64,000 nt of DNA from Pyrofollis japonicus (GTDB lineage Archaea; Thermoproteota; Thermoprotei_A; Sulfolobales; Pyrodictiaceae): NCBI RefSeq assembly GCF_033097485.1, contig NZ_AP028634.1, forward strand, positions 1,045,126 through 1,109,125, in the 5' to 3' direction. The notes under the pieces are model-generated. The model was not told the DNA's origin, did no database searches, and was given only the letters and a program-made list of their open reading frames with translations. The translations under genes were made by a program, and so were the position numbers. Below, one piece after another: positions 8,857 to 17,372 of the stretch. Positions within the stretch are counted from its first letter, which is position 1, and each line of letters begins with the position of its first letter.

Positions 8857-10416
8857 TTGCTCAGAAGCAATATTTTGCTAAGAACAAGGTTACCGATATA
8901 CACGGTTAACGTAGGAATGACCTGCCCAGAAAACGGTATTGCCGAGGTAAGCTACAAGGCAGGCAGTCACAGGATTACCCTCATATTCTTTGATGAGGAA
9001 AATTATTGTATCGAGCGCGTAAACGAAGAGATAAAAATAGGCCTTGGAGCCGATAGCGCGTTTCTCGATGTACGCGAATCGCTATTCGGAGAAGTAATAG
9101 CTTCATTGATAGTGCTTAGGCCTAGTATAATTAAGGGAAATGAAGACCTTGTTTCAGAACTGTTTTGCAGCTATTATTTAAAGACAATAAATAATGAATT
9201 AAAGAAACTAAGACGTATATTTCAAGTAAACTATGAAAGGCTTAGAATCTCGCTTCTCTACCCACTGTTCTCGCGCCTATCAAGGCTACAGCTTCTTTAT
9301 CCATGGCTAAGACCTATTTACAATGACCACATGTACTCTAACCTCTACTTTGCCTGGCTTAATGAAAAAGTGAGACAATGCGTATCCGTAGCTCGGGATA
9401 AAAACGGTGAAGTGCTTGTTACGCCATCATTCCTAGAAGAGATAGCTTCCTCGGACACTAGGCAAGCAACTACATTGGAGAGAATTACAGCAGTAACTAA
9501 AACCGTTACAAGCATAGCTTCCCCGTCAATATTGCAGGCTATACCTGCTTCACTCCTTGTTGAGGGTATTCAGTCGAAGCCTCATCCCCTTCTCCGTGAT
9601 CCGCTTCTCCTTGTGCGCCTAGATGCAGCAAGAGTTGCAACAACGTTAATCGATTTCTATGATCAGCTGTTTAGCCTTACAAATCTATCAAAGGTAATTA
9701 ACCGACTAAAGCCCAAGACTCGGAGGCATGGCATAATACGTGCAGCTGAAGCCGTCGAAGTAGAAGGAGTACGAACAGCTGTTGTAAAAAAGTATGCAGA
9801 TATAGCAGCAGTTAAATGGCTTGTAGCAGCAATACTTACCCTTCAGCTACCAAAGCCGATACTCAGTGCACTTAAAAGACTCAATAACGAGTATTTCTTT
9901 AATAGAGTTCTCAGCGAAAAAGGCTATAACGTGGCCAACCCGATACTGCTTGATCCGCGTAGAAAACTTGCGGCCTACACCTATATAGAGGGCAAGAACC
10001 TTGCATCTATAGTTCAAGAAGAGCCAGATACCCCACTATACGAAGAACTTGGTAGGCTCATCGCATCGCTTCATAAGAATGATATATGCTTATGGGATCC
10101 TAATCCAAGCAATTTCATCTATAATGGCTCAGAGATTTTCATAGTCGATCTTGAGCAAGCACGTTTTGCATCAAACATAGAGGAAAAAGCACTAGATATA
10201 GCTATAGCGATCTACTATTCCCTGCTCTTTGACTTAAGTAAGGCGGCTGAACGTGCAACGCTATTTGCAAGAGGATACGTCGAAGGAGGCGGTGATAAAA
10301 CTGCTATCCTAGAAGCCACTAAGCACAAATATATAGCACCCTTCTTCACAGCAGTGCCTTTCACGCATTTAGAGAAAGCTAGGAAGGCGTTGATAAATGC
10401 AATAGGGAATACGTGA
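8857..10416 (+). CDS. Kinase-like protein, divergent Bud32/WaaP-type fold, with long N-terminal region
   Basis: 519 residues. The first about 300 are helical and unfamiliar. The C-terminal 220 look like a small archaeal/LPS-type protein kinase: the ATP lysine in RTAVVKKYAD (about residue 310), a hinge near YTYIEGKNLA, and the catalytic loop LWDPNPSNFIYNG where Asp and Asn are kept but the usual His-Gly before Asp is Leu-Trp. IVDLEQA replaces DFG in the way WaaP/Kdo kinases do (DLD). ATP-dependent phosphorylation is likely; the substrate is unknown. TTG start, with CTTTAACA-like TATA about 40 bases upstream. Confidence 0.8.
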   Translation: MLRSNILLRTRLPIYTVNVGMTCPENGIAEVSYKAGSHRITLIFFDEENYCIERVNEEIKIGLGADSAFLDVRESLFGEVIASLIVLRPSIIKGNEDLVSELFCSYYLKTINNELKKLRRIFQVNYERLRISLLYPLFSRLSRLQLLYPWLRPIYNDHMYSNLYFAWLNEKVRQCVSVARDKNGEVLVTPSFLEEIASSDTRQATTLERITAVTKTVTSIASPSILQAIPASLLVEGIQSKPHPLLRDPLLLVRLDAARVATTLIDFYDQLFSLTNLSKVINRLKPKTRRHGIIRAAEAVEVEGVRTAVVKKYADIAAVKWLVAAILTLQLPKPILSALKRLNNEYFFNRVLSEKGYNVANPILLDPRRKLAAYTYIEGKNLASIVQEEPDTPLYEELGRLIASLHKNDICLWDPNPSNFIYNGSEIFIVDLEQARFASNIEEKALDIAIAIYYSLLFDLSKAAERATLFARGYVEGGGDKTAILEATKHKYIAPFFTAVPFTHLEKARKALINAIGNT

Positions 10417-10492
10417 AACACTTGGTGAGAATCTTTGCAGGAATCGTAACCGCTAGCTCCCTAAGCGAAAAAGGCTAGGGAAAATTATTGCG

Positions 10493-10654
10493 CTACCTCT
10501 TCTCCTTCCTCTTCTTGCCTCCTCCTCCACCCTTGCCTTTGGGCTCAATAAACTCCTTAAAGTACCAGCCATGGACATGCTTTATATGTTCCAATAATGC
10601 CTTGCGCCTAAACATTCCCTTACCGCACACAGGACATGGCCTTGCACCCGGCAT
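10493..10654 (-). CDS. Small C2H2 zinc-finger protein
   Basis: 53 residues from ATG at 10654, which has a GGTGAG ribosome site six bases upstream; the longer frame to 10681 encodes the site itself. One zinc finger is clear: CPVCGKGMFRRKALLEHIKH followed by VH, giving C-x2-C and paired histidines. The tail is a Gly5 run then KKRKEKR, very basic. Probably a small DNA- or RNA-binding regulator of a type common in Thermoproteota. Confidence 0.85.
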   Translation of the reverse strand: MPGARPCPVCGKGMFRRKALLEHIKHVHGWYFKEFIEPKGKGGGGGKKRKEKR

Positions 10655-10975
10655 TTCTCTCACCTTTCTACTGTTTTTCACAACCTTGCTCCAAGTTTGA
10701 GATGAGTAATCTAAGCCAGAGGGATAAACAAGTATTGCAGCTGCTACATGAATTAACCATATAGTCGTATGTAGTAGAGGATTCGGTTACGGGCCTTTAC
10801 ATCATAGCCTCACTGGGAGGCTCAAACCCGTGACCCTCACCACATCCCCTCCCTCACGTCACAGTAGCATAATAGCTGGCTAGAGGTAGATAAAGGACTT
10901 CGTTCATCAAAGGTGTAGGGCCACATAGTTATAACTCAGAGCAGTCTTGTGTCCTCCCCGGGAAGGTGGAGACCT
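10655..10975. other. Intergenic gap between zinc-finger gene and hemL
   Basis: About 320 bases between divergent genes. A GTTATAACT element (about 10928-10936) is a plausible TATA box for the heme operon, and the minus-strand promoter of the zinc-finger gene should also lie here. I see no ORF, tRNA or strong hairpin. A GGCTCAAACCC stretch near 10818 mimics a tRNA T-loop but has no tRNA around it. Confidence 0.4.
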
Positions 10976-12271
10976 ATGCCCGGTTCTAGGAGCAAAGAGC
11001 TCTACGAGAAGGCACTCAGTATTTTCCCCGGTGGCGTTAATAGCCCTGTCCGTGCAGCTGTAAAGCCTTATCCCTTCTACGTTGAGCGCGCCGAAGGCCC
11101 CTACATCTACACGGTAGATGGCGAGAAGCTGATTGACTATGTCCTAGCCTATGGCCCCCTCTTTCTAGGCCATAAGCACCCAAGGGTTCTCGAGGCAGTG
11201 AGAGAACAACTTGAGAAAGGATGGCTCTACGGAGCCCCGTATGAACTCGAGATCAAGCTAGCAGAGAAGATTCTCAAATACTATCATCCCGGAGGCATGG
11301 TAAGATTCGTAAATACGGGTACAGAGGCAACGATGACTGCCATTAGGCTTGCGCGTGGAGTTACTGGCAGGGACCTCGTAGTCAAGTTTCAAGGATGTTA
11401 TCATGGAGCTCATGATGCCGTGCTTGTAGGAGCGGGAAGCGCTGCTGCAGAGTACGGTGTGCCTATGAGCAAGGGTGTGCCCAGCGATGTTGCAAAGCTA
11501 ACCCTTGTGGCAAAATACAATGACCTAGAGAGCGTTGAGAAAATAATGAGGAAGCATGGAGAAAAAGTAGCAGCCGTAATCGTTGAACCCGTTGTGGGTA
11601 ATGCAGGTGTCATTCCGCCAAAACCTGGGTTCCTCCAAGGGCTCCGCGAGCTGACGAAAACCTATGGCGCACTCCTCATAATGGACGAGGTTATAACTGG
11701 GTTTAGGCTCGGACTCGGCGGAGCCCAAGAATACTACGGAGTTAAGGGAGACATAACGACTCTCGGGAAAATAGTTGGAGGAGGCATGCCAATAGGCGTC
11801 GTTGCAGCCAGTAAAGAGGTTATGAAAGAGCTCACACCCAGCGGCAAAGTATTCAACGCTGGCACATTCAATGCGCACCCCGTAACGATGGCTGCTGGCC
11901 TTGCAACAATAGAGGTTCTTGAAACCGGCGAGCCCTACAAGGTTGCAAATAACGCGGCAAAAACCCTTGTAGAAACACTTGGCGACTTGGTGAAGCGATA
12001 TGGTATTGAGGCCACAATAAATCATGTTGAAAGCATGTTCCAAATATTCTTCACCGGAAACGAGGTAGCCTCTCCTGAGGACGCCCAGAAGAGCAAAAAA
12101 GAAGTCTATGTAGCGCTTCACGAGGAGTTGCTAAAGAGAGGCGTCTTCATAGCGCCGAGCCAGATGGAGGCGGTCTTTACCAGCGGTGTACATAGTGAAG
12201 ATGTTGTAGAGGAAACTAAGAAAGCCCTAGAGGAATCGTTTAAGGCCCTACGAGAGCGTGGCTTGATATGA
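10976..12271 (+). CDS. hemL: Glutamate-1-semialdehyde 2,1-aminomutase
   Basis: PLP enzyme that moves the amino group in glutamate-1-semialdehyde to give 5-aminolevulinate, the C5-route entry to tetrapyrroles. [11 protein letters not shown] near the start is the family hallmark. [14 protein letters not shown] binds cofactor phosphate, MDEVITGFR holds the PLP-contacting Asp, and K265 in [12 protein letters not shown] is the Schiff-base lysine. 431 residues, a normal length. Start chosen at ATG 10976 because AAGGTGGAG lies just upstream; a GTG at 10949 would translate the ribosome site. Its TGA overlaps the hemC ATG, so the two are translationally coupled. Confidence 0.97.
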   Translation: MPGSRSKELYEKALSIFPGGVNSPVRAAVKPYPFYVERAEGPYIYTVDGEKLIDYVLAYGPLFLGHKHPRVLEAVREQLEKGWLYGAPYELEIKLAEKILKYYHPGGMVRFVNTGTEATMTAIRLARGVTGRDLVVKFQGCYHGAHDAVLVGAGSAAAEYGVPMSKGVPSDVAKLTLVAKYNDLESVEKIMRKHGEKVAAVIVEPVVGNAGVIPPKPGFLQGLRELTKTYGALLIMDEVITGFRLGLGGAQEYYGVKGDITTLGKIVGGGMPIGVVAASKEVMKELTPSGKVFNAGTFNAHPVTMAAGLATIEVLETGEPYKVANNAAKTLVETLGDLVKRYGIEATINHVESMFQIFFTGNEVASPEDAQKSKKEVYVALHEELLKRGVFIAPSQMEAVFTSGVHSEDVVEETKKALEESFKALRERGLI

Positions 12272-13185
12272 AGATACGTGTAGCAACCCGTGGCAGTAAG
12301 CTAAGCCTCGCACAGACAAACATAGCGCTCAACGAGATAAAAAAGGTCGCAGAAGACGTTGAGTTCGAAATAGTCATAGTTCGCACAAAGGGGGATATAC
12401 ATCAAGATAAGCCGTTCACAGCAATAGGGGGAAAGGGCCTCTTCGAGAAAGAAGTAAACCTTGCTGTACTTGAAGGCAGGGCAGATATCGCGGTCCATAG
12501 CTTAAAGGATGTGCCGAGCCAGGTGACGCCGGGACTAGTGCTTGGAATGACTCCTCCTCGCGACTCTCCATTCGACGTACTTGTATCCCGCAATGGCGCA
12601 AAAACGATATGGGATCTTCCTAGTGGGGCAGTAATAGGTACATCAAGTGCGCGTAGAACAGCCATGCTTAAACATGCTAGAAGAGACCTAGTGTTCAAGC
12701 CTCTGCGCGGCAACGTTGATACAAGGCTCGAGAAGCTCCGCAAAGGACTCTACGACGCGATCATAGTTGCCGAGGCAGCGTTACAGAGGCTCAGCATCAA
12801 TATAGAGTACTGGAGGATTCCGCCCGAAATCCTTCCACCGGCCCCCAGCCAGGGCATTATAGGTGTGTACACGGTTTCGAAGCGACTAGACTTGTTAGAC
12901 GTGCTTGAAAAAGCAACGCATAGGGAGACCATGATCGTTGCACGCGCAGAGAGGGCATTCCTTAGTAAAGCAGGCGGGGGCTGTCACGTTCCGCTCGGAG
13001 GTTATGCCTGGATAGAAGGTAACAAACTGAAGCTCTACGCCGCAGTAGCTAGCCTAGACGGCTCAAAGAGGGTTGATGTGGTACTTGAAGGCAGTCCGGA
13101 GCACCCAGAAAGCCTCGGCGTCTTGGCTGCGCTAGAGCTCCGAGATAAGGCGGAGAAGGCGGGAATAGAGATAAGATCCATGTAG
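12268..13185 (+). CDS. hemC: Hydroxymethylbilane synthase (porphobilinogen deaminase)
   Basis: Polymerises four porphobilinogen units into hydroxymethylbilane. The N-terminal [12 protein letters not shown] and the [12 protein letters not shown] segment are family signatures; arginines of the dipyrromethane pocket are in [12 protein letters not shown]. The cofactor-binding cysteine is C239 in [10 protein letters not shown]. 305 residues, normal. Second gene of the hem operon, overlapping hemL by four bases and followed 43 bases later by cobA. Confidence 0.97.
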   Translation: MKIRVATRGSKLSLAQTNIALNEIKKVAEDVEFEIVIVRTKGDIHQDKPFTAIGGKGLFEKEVNLAVLEGRADIAVHSLKDVPSQVTPGLVLGMTPPRDSPFDVLVSRNGAKTIWDLPSGAVIGTSSARRTAMLKHARRDLVFKPLRGNVDTRLEKLRKGLYDAIIVAEAALQRLSINIEYWRIPPEILPPAPSQGIIGVYTVSKRLDLLDVLEKATHRETMIVARAERAFLSKAGGGCHVPLGGYAWIEGNKLKLYAAVASLDGSKRVDVVLEGSPEHPESLGVLAALELRDKAEKAGIEIRSM

Positions 13186-13228
13186 TGATGCCTCATTATT
13201 TGATCAGGGTAGCGAAGAGGGTAATGAT

Positions 13229-14008
13229 TTGCAGGGAGCCGGGAAAGAAGGATGTCGAAAAGGCAAGGTCTATATAGTTGGTGCTGGGCCCGGTGACCCT
13301 GAGCTGCTTACCCTGAAAGCGGTGAGGATCATTAGGAGCGCCGACGTCATAGTCTATGACCGGCTGGCGCCGACAGACTTCATCAAGAGAGAGGCAAAGA
13401 GCGATGCAGAACTGATTTACGCTGGCAAGGCTCCTGGAAGACACGCTATGAGCCAGGATGAAATAAACAAGCTACTAGAAGAGAAAGCGTGCGAAGGCAA
13501 ACTCGTTGCAAGAATACATGGAGGAGACCCGTTCCTATTCGGCCGGGGCGAGGAAGAATGCATATACTTGGCTTCCCGCGGGATAAGCTGCGAAGTAGTC
13601 CCGGGTATAACAAGCGCCATAGCCGGCCCCGAGCTTGCCTGCATACCTCCAACTTCGCGTCTTGTCGCTTCTAGTGTCGCAATAGTGCCTGGAAGAGAGG
13701 CGGCGGAGCGCAAGGAGCGCCGCGTATACTATGGTAGGATAGCGAAGACTGTTGACACCATGATAGTCTTGATGGGCGTTGGCCGCTTATCGGAAATAGT
13801 GAATGAGCTGCTCGAGGAAGGACTAGACCCCTCAACACCAGTAGCTATTGTTGAAAATGCCTCGCTGCCTAACCAGCGGGTTGTAGTAGGCAGGCTTGCA
13901 AACATAGTTAGCAAGGCAAGAGAGGCTAATGTTAAGCCTCCAGCAGTCATAATTGTTGGAAAAGTTGTTTGGCTGAGGGATAAAATATGCCCAGAGACCA
14001 GCCGCTAG
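13229..14008 (+). CDS. cobA: Uroporphyrinogen-III C-methyltransferase (SUMT)
   Basis: Methylates uroporphyrinogen III at C2 and C7 with SAM to make precorrin-2, feeding siroheme, the archaeal (Ahb) heme route and cobamides. VYIVGAGPGDPELLTLKA near residue 14, GGDPFLFGRGEEE and VPGITSAIAGP are the classic motifs. 259 residues, so a single-domain SUMT rather than a CysG fusion. TTG start at 13229; the conserved part begins about 13 residues later, so a shorter start is possible. Its 3' end overlaps hemD by 22 bases. Confidence 0.95.
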   Translation: MQGAGKEGCRKGKVYIVGAGPGDPELLTLKAVRIIRSADVIVYDRLAPTDFIKREAKSDAELIYAGKAPGRHAMSQDEINKLLEEKACEGKLVARIHGGDPFLFGRGEEECIYLASRGISCEVVPGITSAIAGPELACIPPTSRLVASSVAIVPGREAAERKERRVYYGRIAKTVDTMIVLMGVGRLSEIVNELLEEGLDPSTPVAIVENASLPNQRVVVGRLANIVSKAREANVKPPAVIIVGKVVWLRDKICPETSR

Positions 14009-14739
14009 TCCTGCTTCTACGACCCCACCCTGTTGAGCCAGGCCCCCTAGCGGAGGCAGCAATAGTGGCTACGATTCCCGTCCTACGGGTAGTACCAAGC
14101 GAAGAATCCATCACGAAGATAGCCGCTCTCTTAGATAAATGTGACTGGCTTGTACTGACTAGCCCACGTGCCCCCGCTATGCTCAAGCCTATCCTAGGCA
14201 AACTGCGCAGTGTCGTTAAGAGCGGGCTCAGAATAGCGGTTGTCGGGCCAAAAACTGCGCAGAAACTACGCGAAGAACTAGGGCTAGAAGCCGTCCTTCA
14301 GCCAAGAGAGTACATGGGGAAAGTGCTTGCAGGAGAACTTGTCCGCCTTAAGCCTCGATGCGTGCTGCTCGCTCGATCCGAGAAAGCCAATCCAGAGCTA
14401 GCACGAATACTGAAAGAAAACAATATACAGTTCATAGAGGTCCCCCTTTACACTGTTGAGCCCATAGATGACGCATGTGAAGCAGCGGCAAGAATAGCCG
14501 ACTTATTCGACTATGTAGTATTCACGAGCCCCAGTGTTGTTGACGCATTCATGGCTAAATACGGCAGAGGGAAAAAACCGAGAGAAGCAACATTCATTCC
14601 TGTTGCAATCGGGCCCACGACTGCAAAAAGGCTCGCATCGCACGGATTCACCGAGGTACTGGTACCGGACGAATACACGTTATCAGGTGTGACTAGGCTC
14701 GTCAAGAGTCACTGGGCCGCCAAAATAGGCGGTAAATAA
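13987..14739 (+). CDS. hemD: Uroporphyrinogen-III synthase
   Basis: Cyclises hydroxymethylbilane with inversion of ring D to give uroporphyrinogen III. HemD sequences are poorly conserved, but the two-lobed pattern is present: DWLVLTSPRAP and FDYVVFTSPSVVDAF, each followed by a hydrophobic IAVVGPKTAQKL- or VAIGPTTAKRL-type strand and helix. 250 residues, usual size. Position after cobA in a hem operon supports the call. It overlaps the convergent cofE by 38 bases, so the 3' ends of both mRNAs are mutually antisense. Confidence 0.93.
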   Translation: MPRDQPLVLLLRPHPVEPGPLAEAAIVATIPVLRVVPSEESITKIAALLDKCDWLVLTSPRAPAMLKPILGKLRSVVKSGLRIAVVGPKTAQKLREELGLEAVLQPREYMGKVLAGELVRLKPRCVLLARSEKANPELARILKENNIQFIEVPLYTVEPIDDACEAAARIADLFDYVVFTSPSVVDAFMAKYGRGKKPREATFIPVAIGPTTAKRLASHGFTEVLVPDEYTLSGVTRLVKSHWAAKIGGK

Positions 14740-15610
14740 TGCGTGCAAACAAGTTCTTTATGAGACCTCTAAGCCCTAATCCCTTAAACCCCAGAGCGTA
14801 ATCCGATACACCTTCAGCGCTTTCACGGTATTCAAGACCTCTTACAATCACGACTGGTATGCCTTCACTCGTCTGCCCCATTAGGAGAGCAGCAGCCGAG
14901 GCCACCTCGTCAACGATGATATCGACTCCACCGAACTTCGGCCTACCATAAATGTCTCTCGAAGCAAAACCATGCCTAACTGGCTCTATTCCAGAAGATC
15001 CTACAGCGACATCAACTGTGCCAACTTTGCCGCTGGTATTAGTCTCGGTATCAGTTATGACTACCGCAACTCTCTTACCAGTTAATTGCTCGATTTCATT
15101 CCTAAGCCTCCTAGCCTCTTCGTCGAAATTGACTATGTTTGCAACAGCGTATCCCGGAGGAACATTTGAGTAATCAACGCCACCATCCATTGCTATAAGG
15201 CCTTGGCGAGTCACAACGAACATTATTGACGAAATTGTGTTAATGAGCTTGTCGGCCTCCTCCGGGCTAGGGGATAGCCTTCTTAGCTTCTCTCCAAGAG
15301 CCCTGACATCAATGAATGCTATGAAGTCTTTTGAGGCTCTCAAAACAAGCTCTACTTCTACAGAATCCTTCCCAGTAACGAGGGACATCAGCCTTGCGGC
15401 AAACGACGGCTTGACCGTTCTCAAGTCAATCAGATGGCGGCGTGCCTTCATTACGAGCTTCGATGCAGCAACTATAACGTCTCTATCATGTATGCCGATA
15501 CCCTCCTTCGCGGCAGTGTCTACAATGAGCTTTGCAAGATCTGTTCCAGGCCTTGCCTCGGGTAAGCTTAGCCCAATAACTTCGAAACGTCTAGCCACTG
15601 TTACGCCCAT
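14702..15610 (-). CDS. cofE: CofE-like coenzyme F420:L-glutamate ligase
   Basis: GTP-dependent ligase that adds glutamates to F420-0. IGLSLPEARPGTDLAKLIVDTA at the start matches the family N-terminus, with DRDVIVAASKLVMKARR after it. GGVDYSNVPPGYAV and VVITDTETNTSGKVG correspond to the IDxSNV and SDT blocks. The second block is altered: family members usually read SDTFGRPWR and later AIGxAG, here SDT is TDT followed by ETNTSGKVGTVDVAVGSSG. At 302 residues it is longer than the usual about 250. Activity on F420 is likely but a different gamma-glutamyl acceptor is possible. No other cof gene is nearby. Confidence 0.8.
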   Translation of the reverse strand: MGVTVARRFEVIGLSLPEARPGTDLAKLIVDTAAKEGIGIHDRDVIVAASKLVMKARRHLIDLRTVKPSFAARLMSLVTGKDSVEVELVLRASKDFIAFIDVRALGEKLRRLSPSPEEADKLINTISSIMFVVTRQGLIAMDGGVDYSNVPPGYAVANIVNFDEEARRLRNEIEQLTGKRVAVVITDTETNTSGKVGTVDVAVGSSGIEPVRHGFASRDIYGRPKFGGVDIIVDEVASAAALLMGQTSEGIPVVIVRGLEYRESAEGVSDYALGFKGLGLRGLIKNLFARIIYRLFWRPSDS

Positions 15611-15737
15611 GAGTATTGCTTAAGCCGCTGACGTGGACTTATTAGTTGCACCGATAAACAAGGCATGGTTATTTCATCTAAGCGAGGAGTATGATATCAC
15701 ATTCCCTGAAAATAGGAGAGGAGAAGCCGGGTTGGAA

Positions 15738-15852
15738 TGGTAGCCGGGCGGGGATTCGAACCCCGGTCACGGGGGTTCTTCCGCCCACGGGAAGGCCCGT
15801 AGCCCGCTGGGCGGCCAAAGCCCCGCATCCTTGGCCGCTAGACGACCCGGCT
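15738..15852 (-). tRNA. tRNA-Gln (TTG) with 39-base intron
   Basis: Acceptor stem AGCCGGG/CCCGGCT, A73 and an encoded CCA. T-arm CGGGG-TTCGAAT-CCCCG. The anticodon stem CGGGG/CCCCG is interrupted after position 37. The intron (15776-15814) folds with the exons into a textbook bulge-helix-bulge: outer stem, 3-nt bulge AAC on the 3' strand, 4-bp CTTT/GAAG, 3-nt bulge GGC on the 5' strand, inner CGCCC/GGGCG. Cutting after GG and after AA gives loop CTTTGGC with anticodon TTG. A1-U72 also fits archaeal tRNA-Gln. Confidence 0.93.
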
Positions 15853-15910
15853 ACCCGGTCTCTAGTTCCGTGTTTAGAGTAGTGTAGTCGCTTGCTAGGG
15901 TTTATTGGGC

Positions 15911-17074
15911 TTATCGCTTCTTGACGCGAGACTCAACTGGCGGCGGGTCGAACTTGTTCCTTATGAGGAACTTGTCAACCATGTCCTTTGCCTTCTCTCG
16001 GCGCTTCTGGTGCTCTTCTAGGAATTTTGCCACGCGCTCAGCTAGTTCTCTCTTGCATTCACCGCAGAGAAGCTTGCCTGTCTTGCAGGCCCAGTAGCGC
16101 TCTTCGAGCTTCTTGTCATCAGGCTCAAACATTAGCTCGTATAGCTTGAATATTGGGCATCGATCCGGGTTTCCTCCAAGCTTTCTCTGGAGCTCAGCGG
16201 TGGGCTGCCCCCCGGTGAACGCCCTCATGATTTTCTTCTTAGCCACTTCCGGCGGATCGGTTGTGTAGAGTGCTGTCTCGGGCTTAGAGGACGACATCTT
16301 TCCCTCGGGCCCAAGCCCCGGTAGTAGCTTACCGTGTATCTGTGCGGGTTTCGGGTAGCCGAGGCTTGGCGCAATGTCCCTGGCTATACGCCAGTATGGG
16401 TCTTGGTCTATGCCTGCAGGTATTAGGACCCATGTAGGTTCTCCGTAGATCTCTGAGGGCAGAAACGCCATTGCTATCTGGAGCGTTGGATAGAATATCA
16501 TGCCGACGTTTGTTGAGTCTGTGAACCCAAATGCCGCCCTCTGCACGGAGAACGTTATCTTCTTTGCAACCCTCGCGGCTATGGGGTAGAGGTACCTAAT
16601 GTCCTCGCTATCTATGACTATATGGGTCTTCTCCGGCTTGAACCCCACGGCTATTATGTCAAGAATATTCTCGTAGGCCATACGGTTAGTGTCCTCTAAG
16701 CGGTAGCCCTCTTCGTGCCAGAACTTCTCGTCGTCAGTGATCTGGAAGAACAAGTCTATGCCGAGCTTCTCTTGAAGCCACTTCGTAAACACCCATGGAA
16801 GTATGTGGCCGAGGTGCGTGTGTCCCGAAGGACCTCTACCGGTATAGAGTGCTGTTCTCTCACCGCGTCGATAAGCTTCGAGGAAGGCATCCAAGTCCCT
16901 ATGGGAGTAAAACACGCGGCGCCGTATCATGAAGTGCTGTTCGCCAACAACCTCCTCTAGGAGCCTTGCCTCGCGCTCAGTAAGGGGCTTTGCACCGAAT
17001 ATCTCTATGAGCCTATTATAGTCAACGAATGCCTCAGCTTCCCAAGGAGTTACATCTGGCTGCTCGTTCGCCAC
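15911..17074 (-). CDS. trpS: Tryptophanyl-tRNA synthetase
   Basis: Class I synthetase charging tRNA-Trp. The HIGH-type motif is GPSGHTHLGHI and the KMSKS-type motif is KMSSSKPETALY. 387 residues with the N-terminal extension typical of the archaeal/eukaryotic subfamily. A C-terminal CKTGKLLCGECKRELAE segment has three cysteines that may bind zinc, a feature of archaeal TrpRS. It sits 58 bases beyond the tRNA-Gln gene on the same strand. Confidence 0.97.
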   Translation of the reverse strand: MANEQPDVTPWEAEAFVDYNRLIEIFGAKPLTEREARLLEEVVGEQHFMIRRRVFYSHRDLDAFLEAYRRGERTALYTGRGPSGHTHLGHILPWVFTKWLQEKLGIDLFFQITDDEKFWHEEGYRLEDTNRMAYENILDIIAVGFKPEKTHIVIDSEDIRYLYPIAARVAKKITFSVQRAAFGFTDSTNVGMIFYPTLQIAMAFLPSEIYGEPTWVLIPAGIDQDPYWRIARDIAPSLGYPKPAQIHGKLLPGLGPEGKMSSSKPETALYTTDPPEVAKKKIMRAFTGGQPTAELQRKLGGNPDRCPIFKLYELMFEPDDKKLEERYWACKTGKLLCGECKRELAERVAKFLEEHQKRREKAKDMVDKFLIRNKFDPPPVESRVKKR

Positions 17075-17222
17075 AAAAGCTGACCACCAGGAAGGCTAGC
17101 GCACTACACGCCAGGGAGGTAAAGAGGCTAACGCGTCGCCAACTCCGATAAAACAATGCGGCGAGGGCAACCTAGATGAGAGTGCGACCGGGGACAACTA
17201 CATAGTGGCAATGAGGGTGCCT

Positions 17223-17343
17223 GGGGGATCCCCCTAGCCTGACCACGGCTCAGGAGCCGTGGAGGTGAGGAGGTGGCCCCCTCCCCGAGCCACCTCAAGT
17301 AAAGGGGTGTATTCATGGGCGTGGGAGGACTTACAATCCTCCC
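17223..17343. other. Four stable hairpins in the trpS-gcvT spacer
   Basis: Spacer 17075-17372 has no gene I can support but carries GGGGGATCCCCC (17223-17234), CCACGGCTC-AG-GAGCCGTGG (17243-17262), GAGGTGGC with GCCACCTC around an 11-base loop (17270-17296) and GGGAGGA-cttacaa-TCCTCCC (17323-17343). All are perfect. On the plus strand they would form part of the gcvT leader and end 29 bases before its GTG. A structured leader, a small RNA or a terminator array are all possible. Confidence 0.45.
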
Positions 17344-17372
17344 CCTCTCCTCTATCTCAGTGGTGCTGAATT

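Noticed and set aside
10800-10845. tRNA-like GGCTCAAACCC and CACCA in the gap before hemL
   Set aside because: No acceptor, D- or anticodon stems can be formed on either strand.
15691-15882. 63-residue ORF across the tRNA-Gln region
   Set aside because: It lies across the tRNA gene on the opposite strand.
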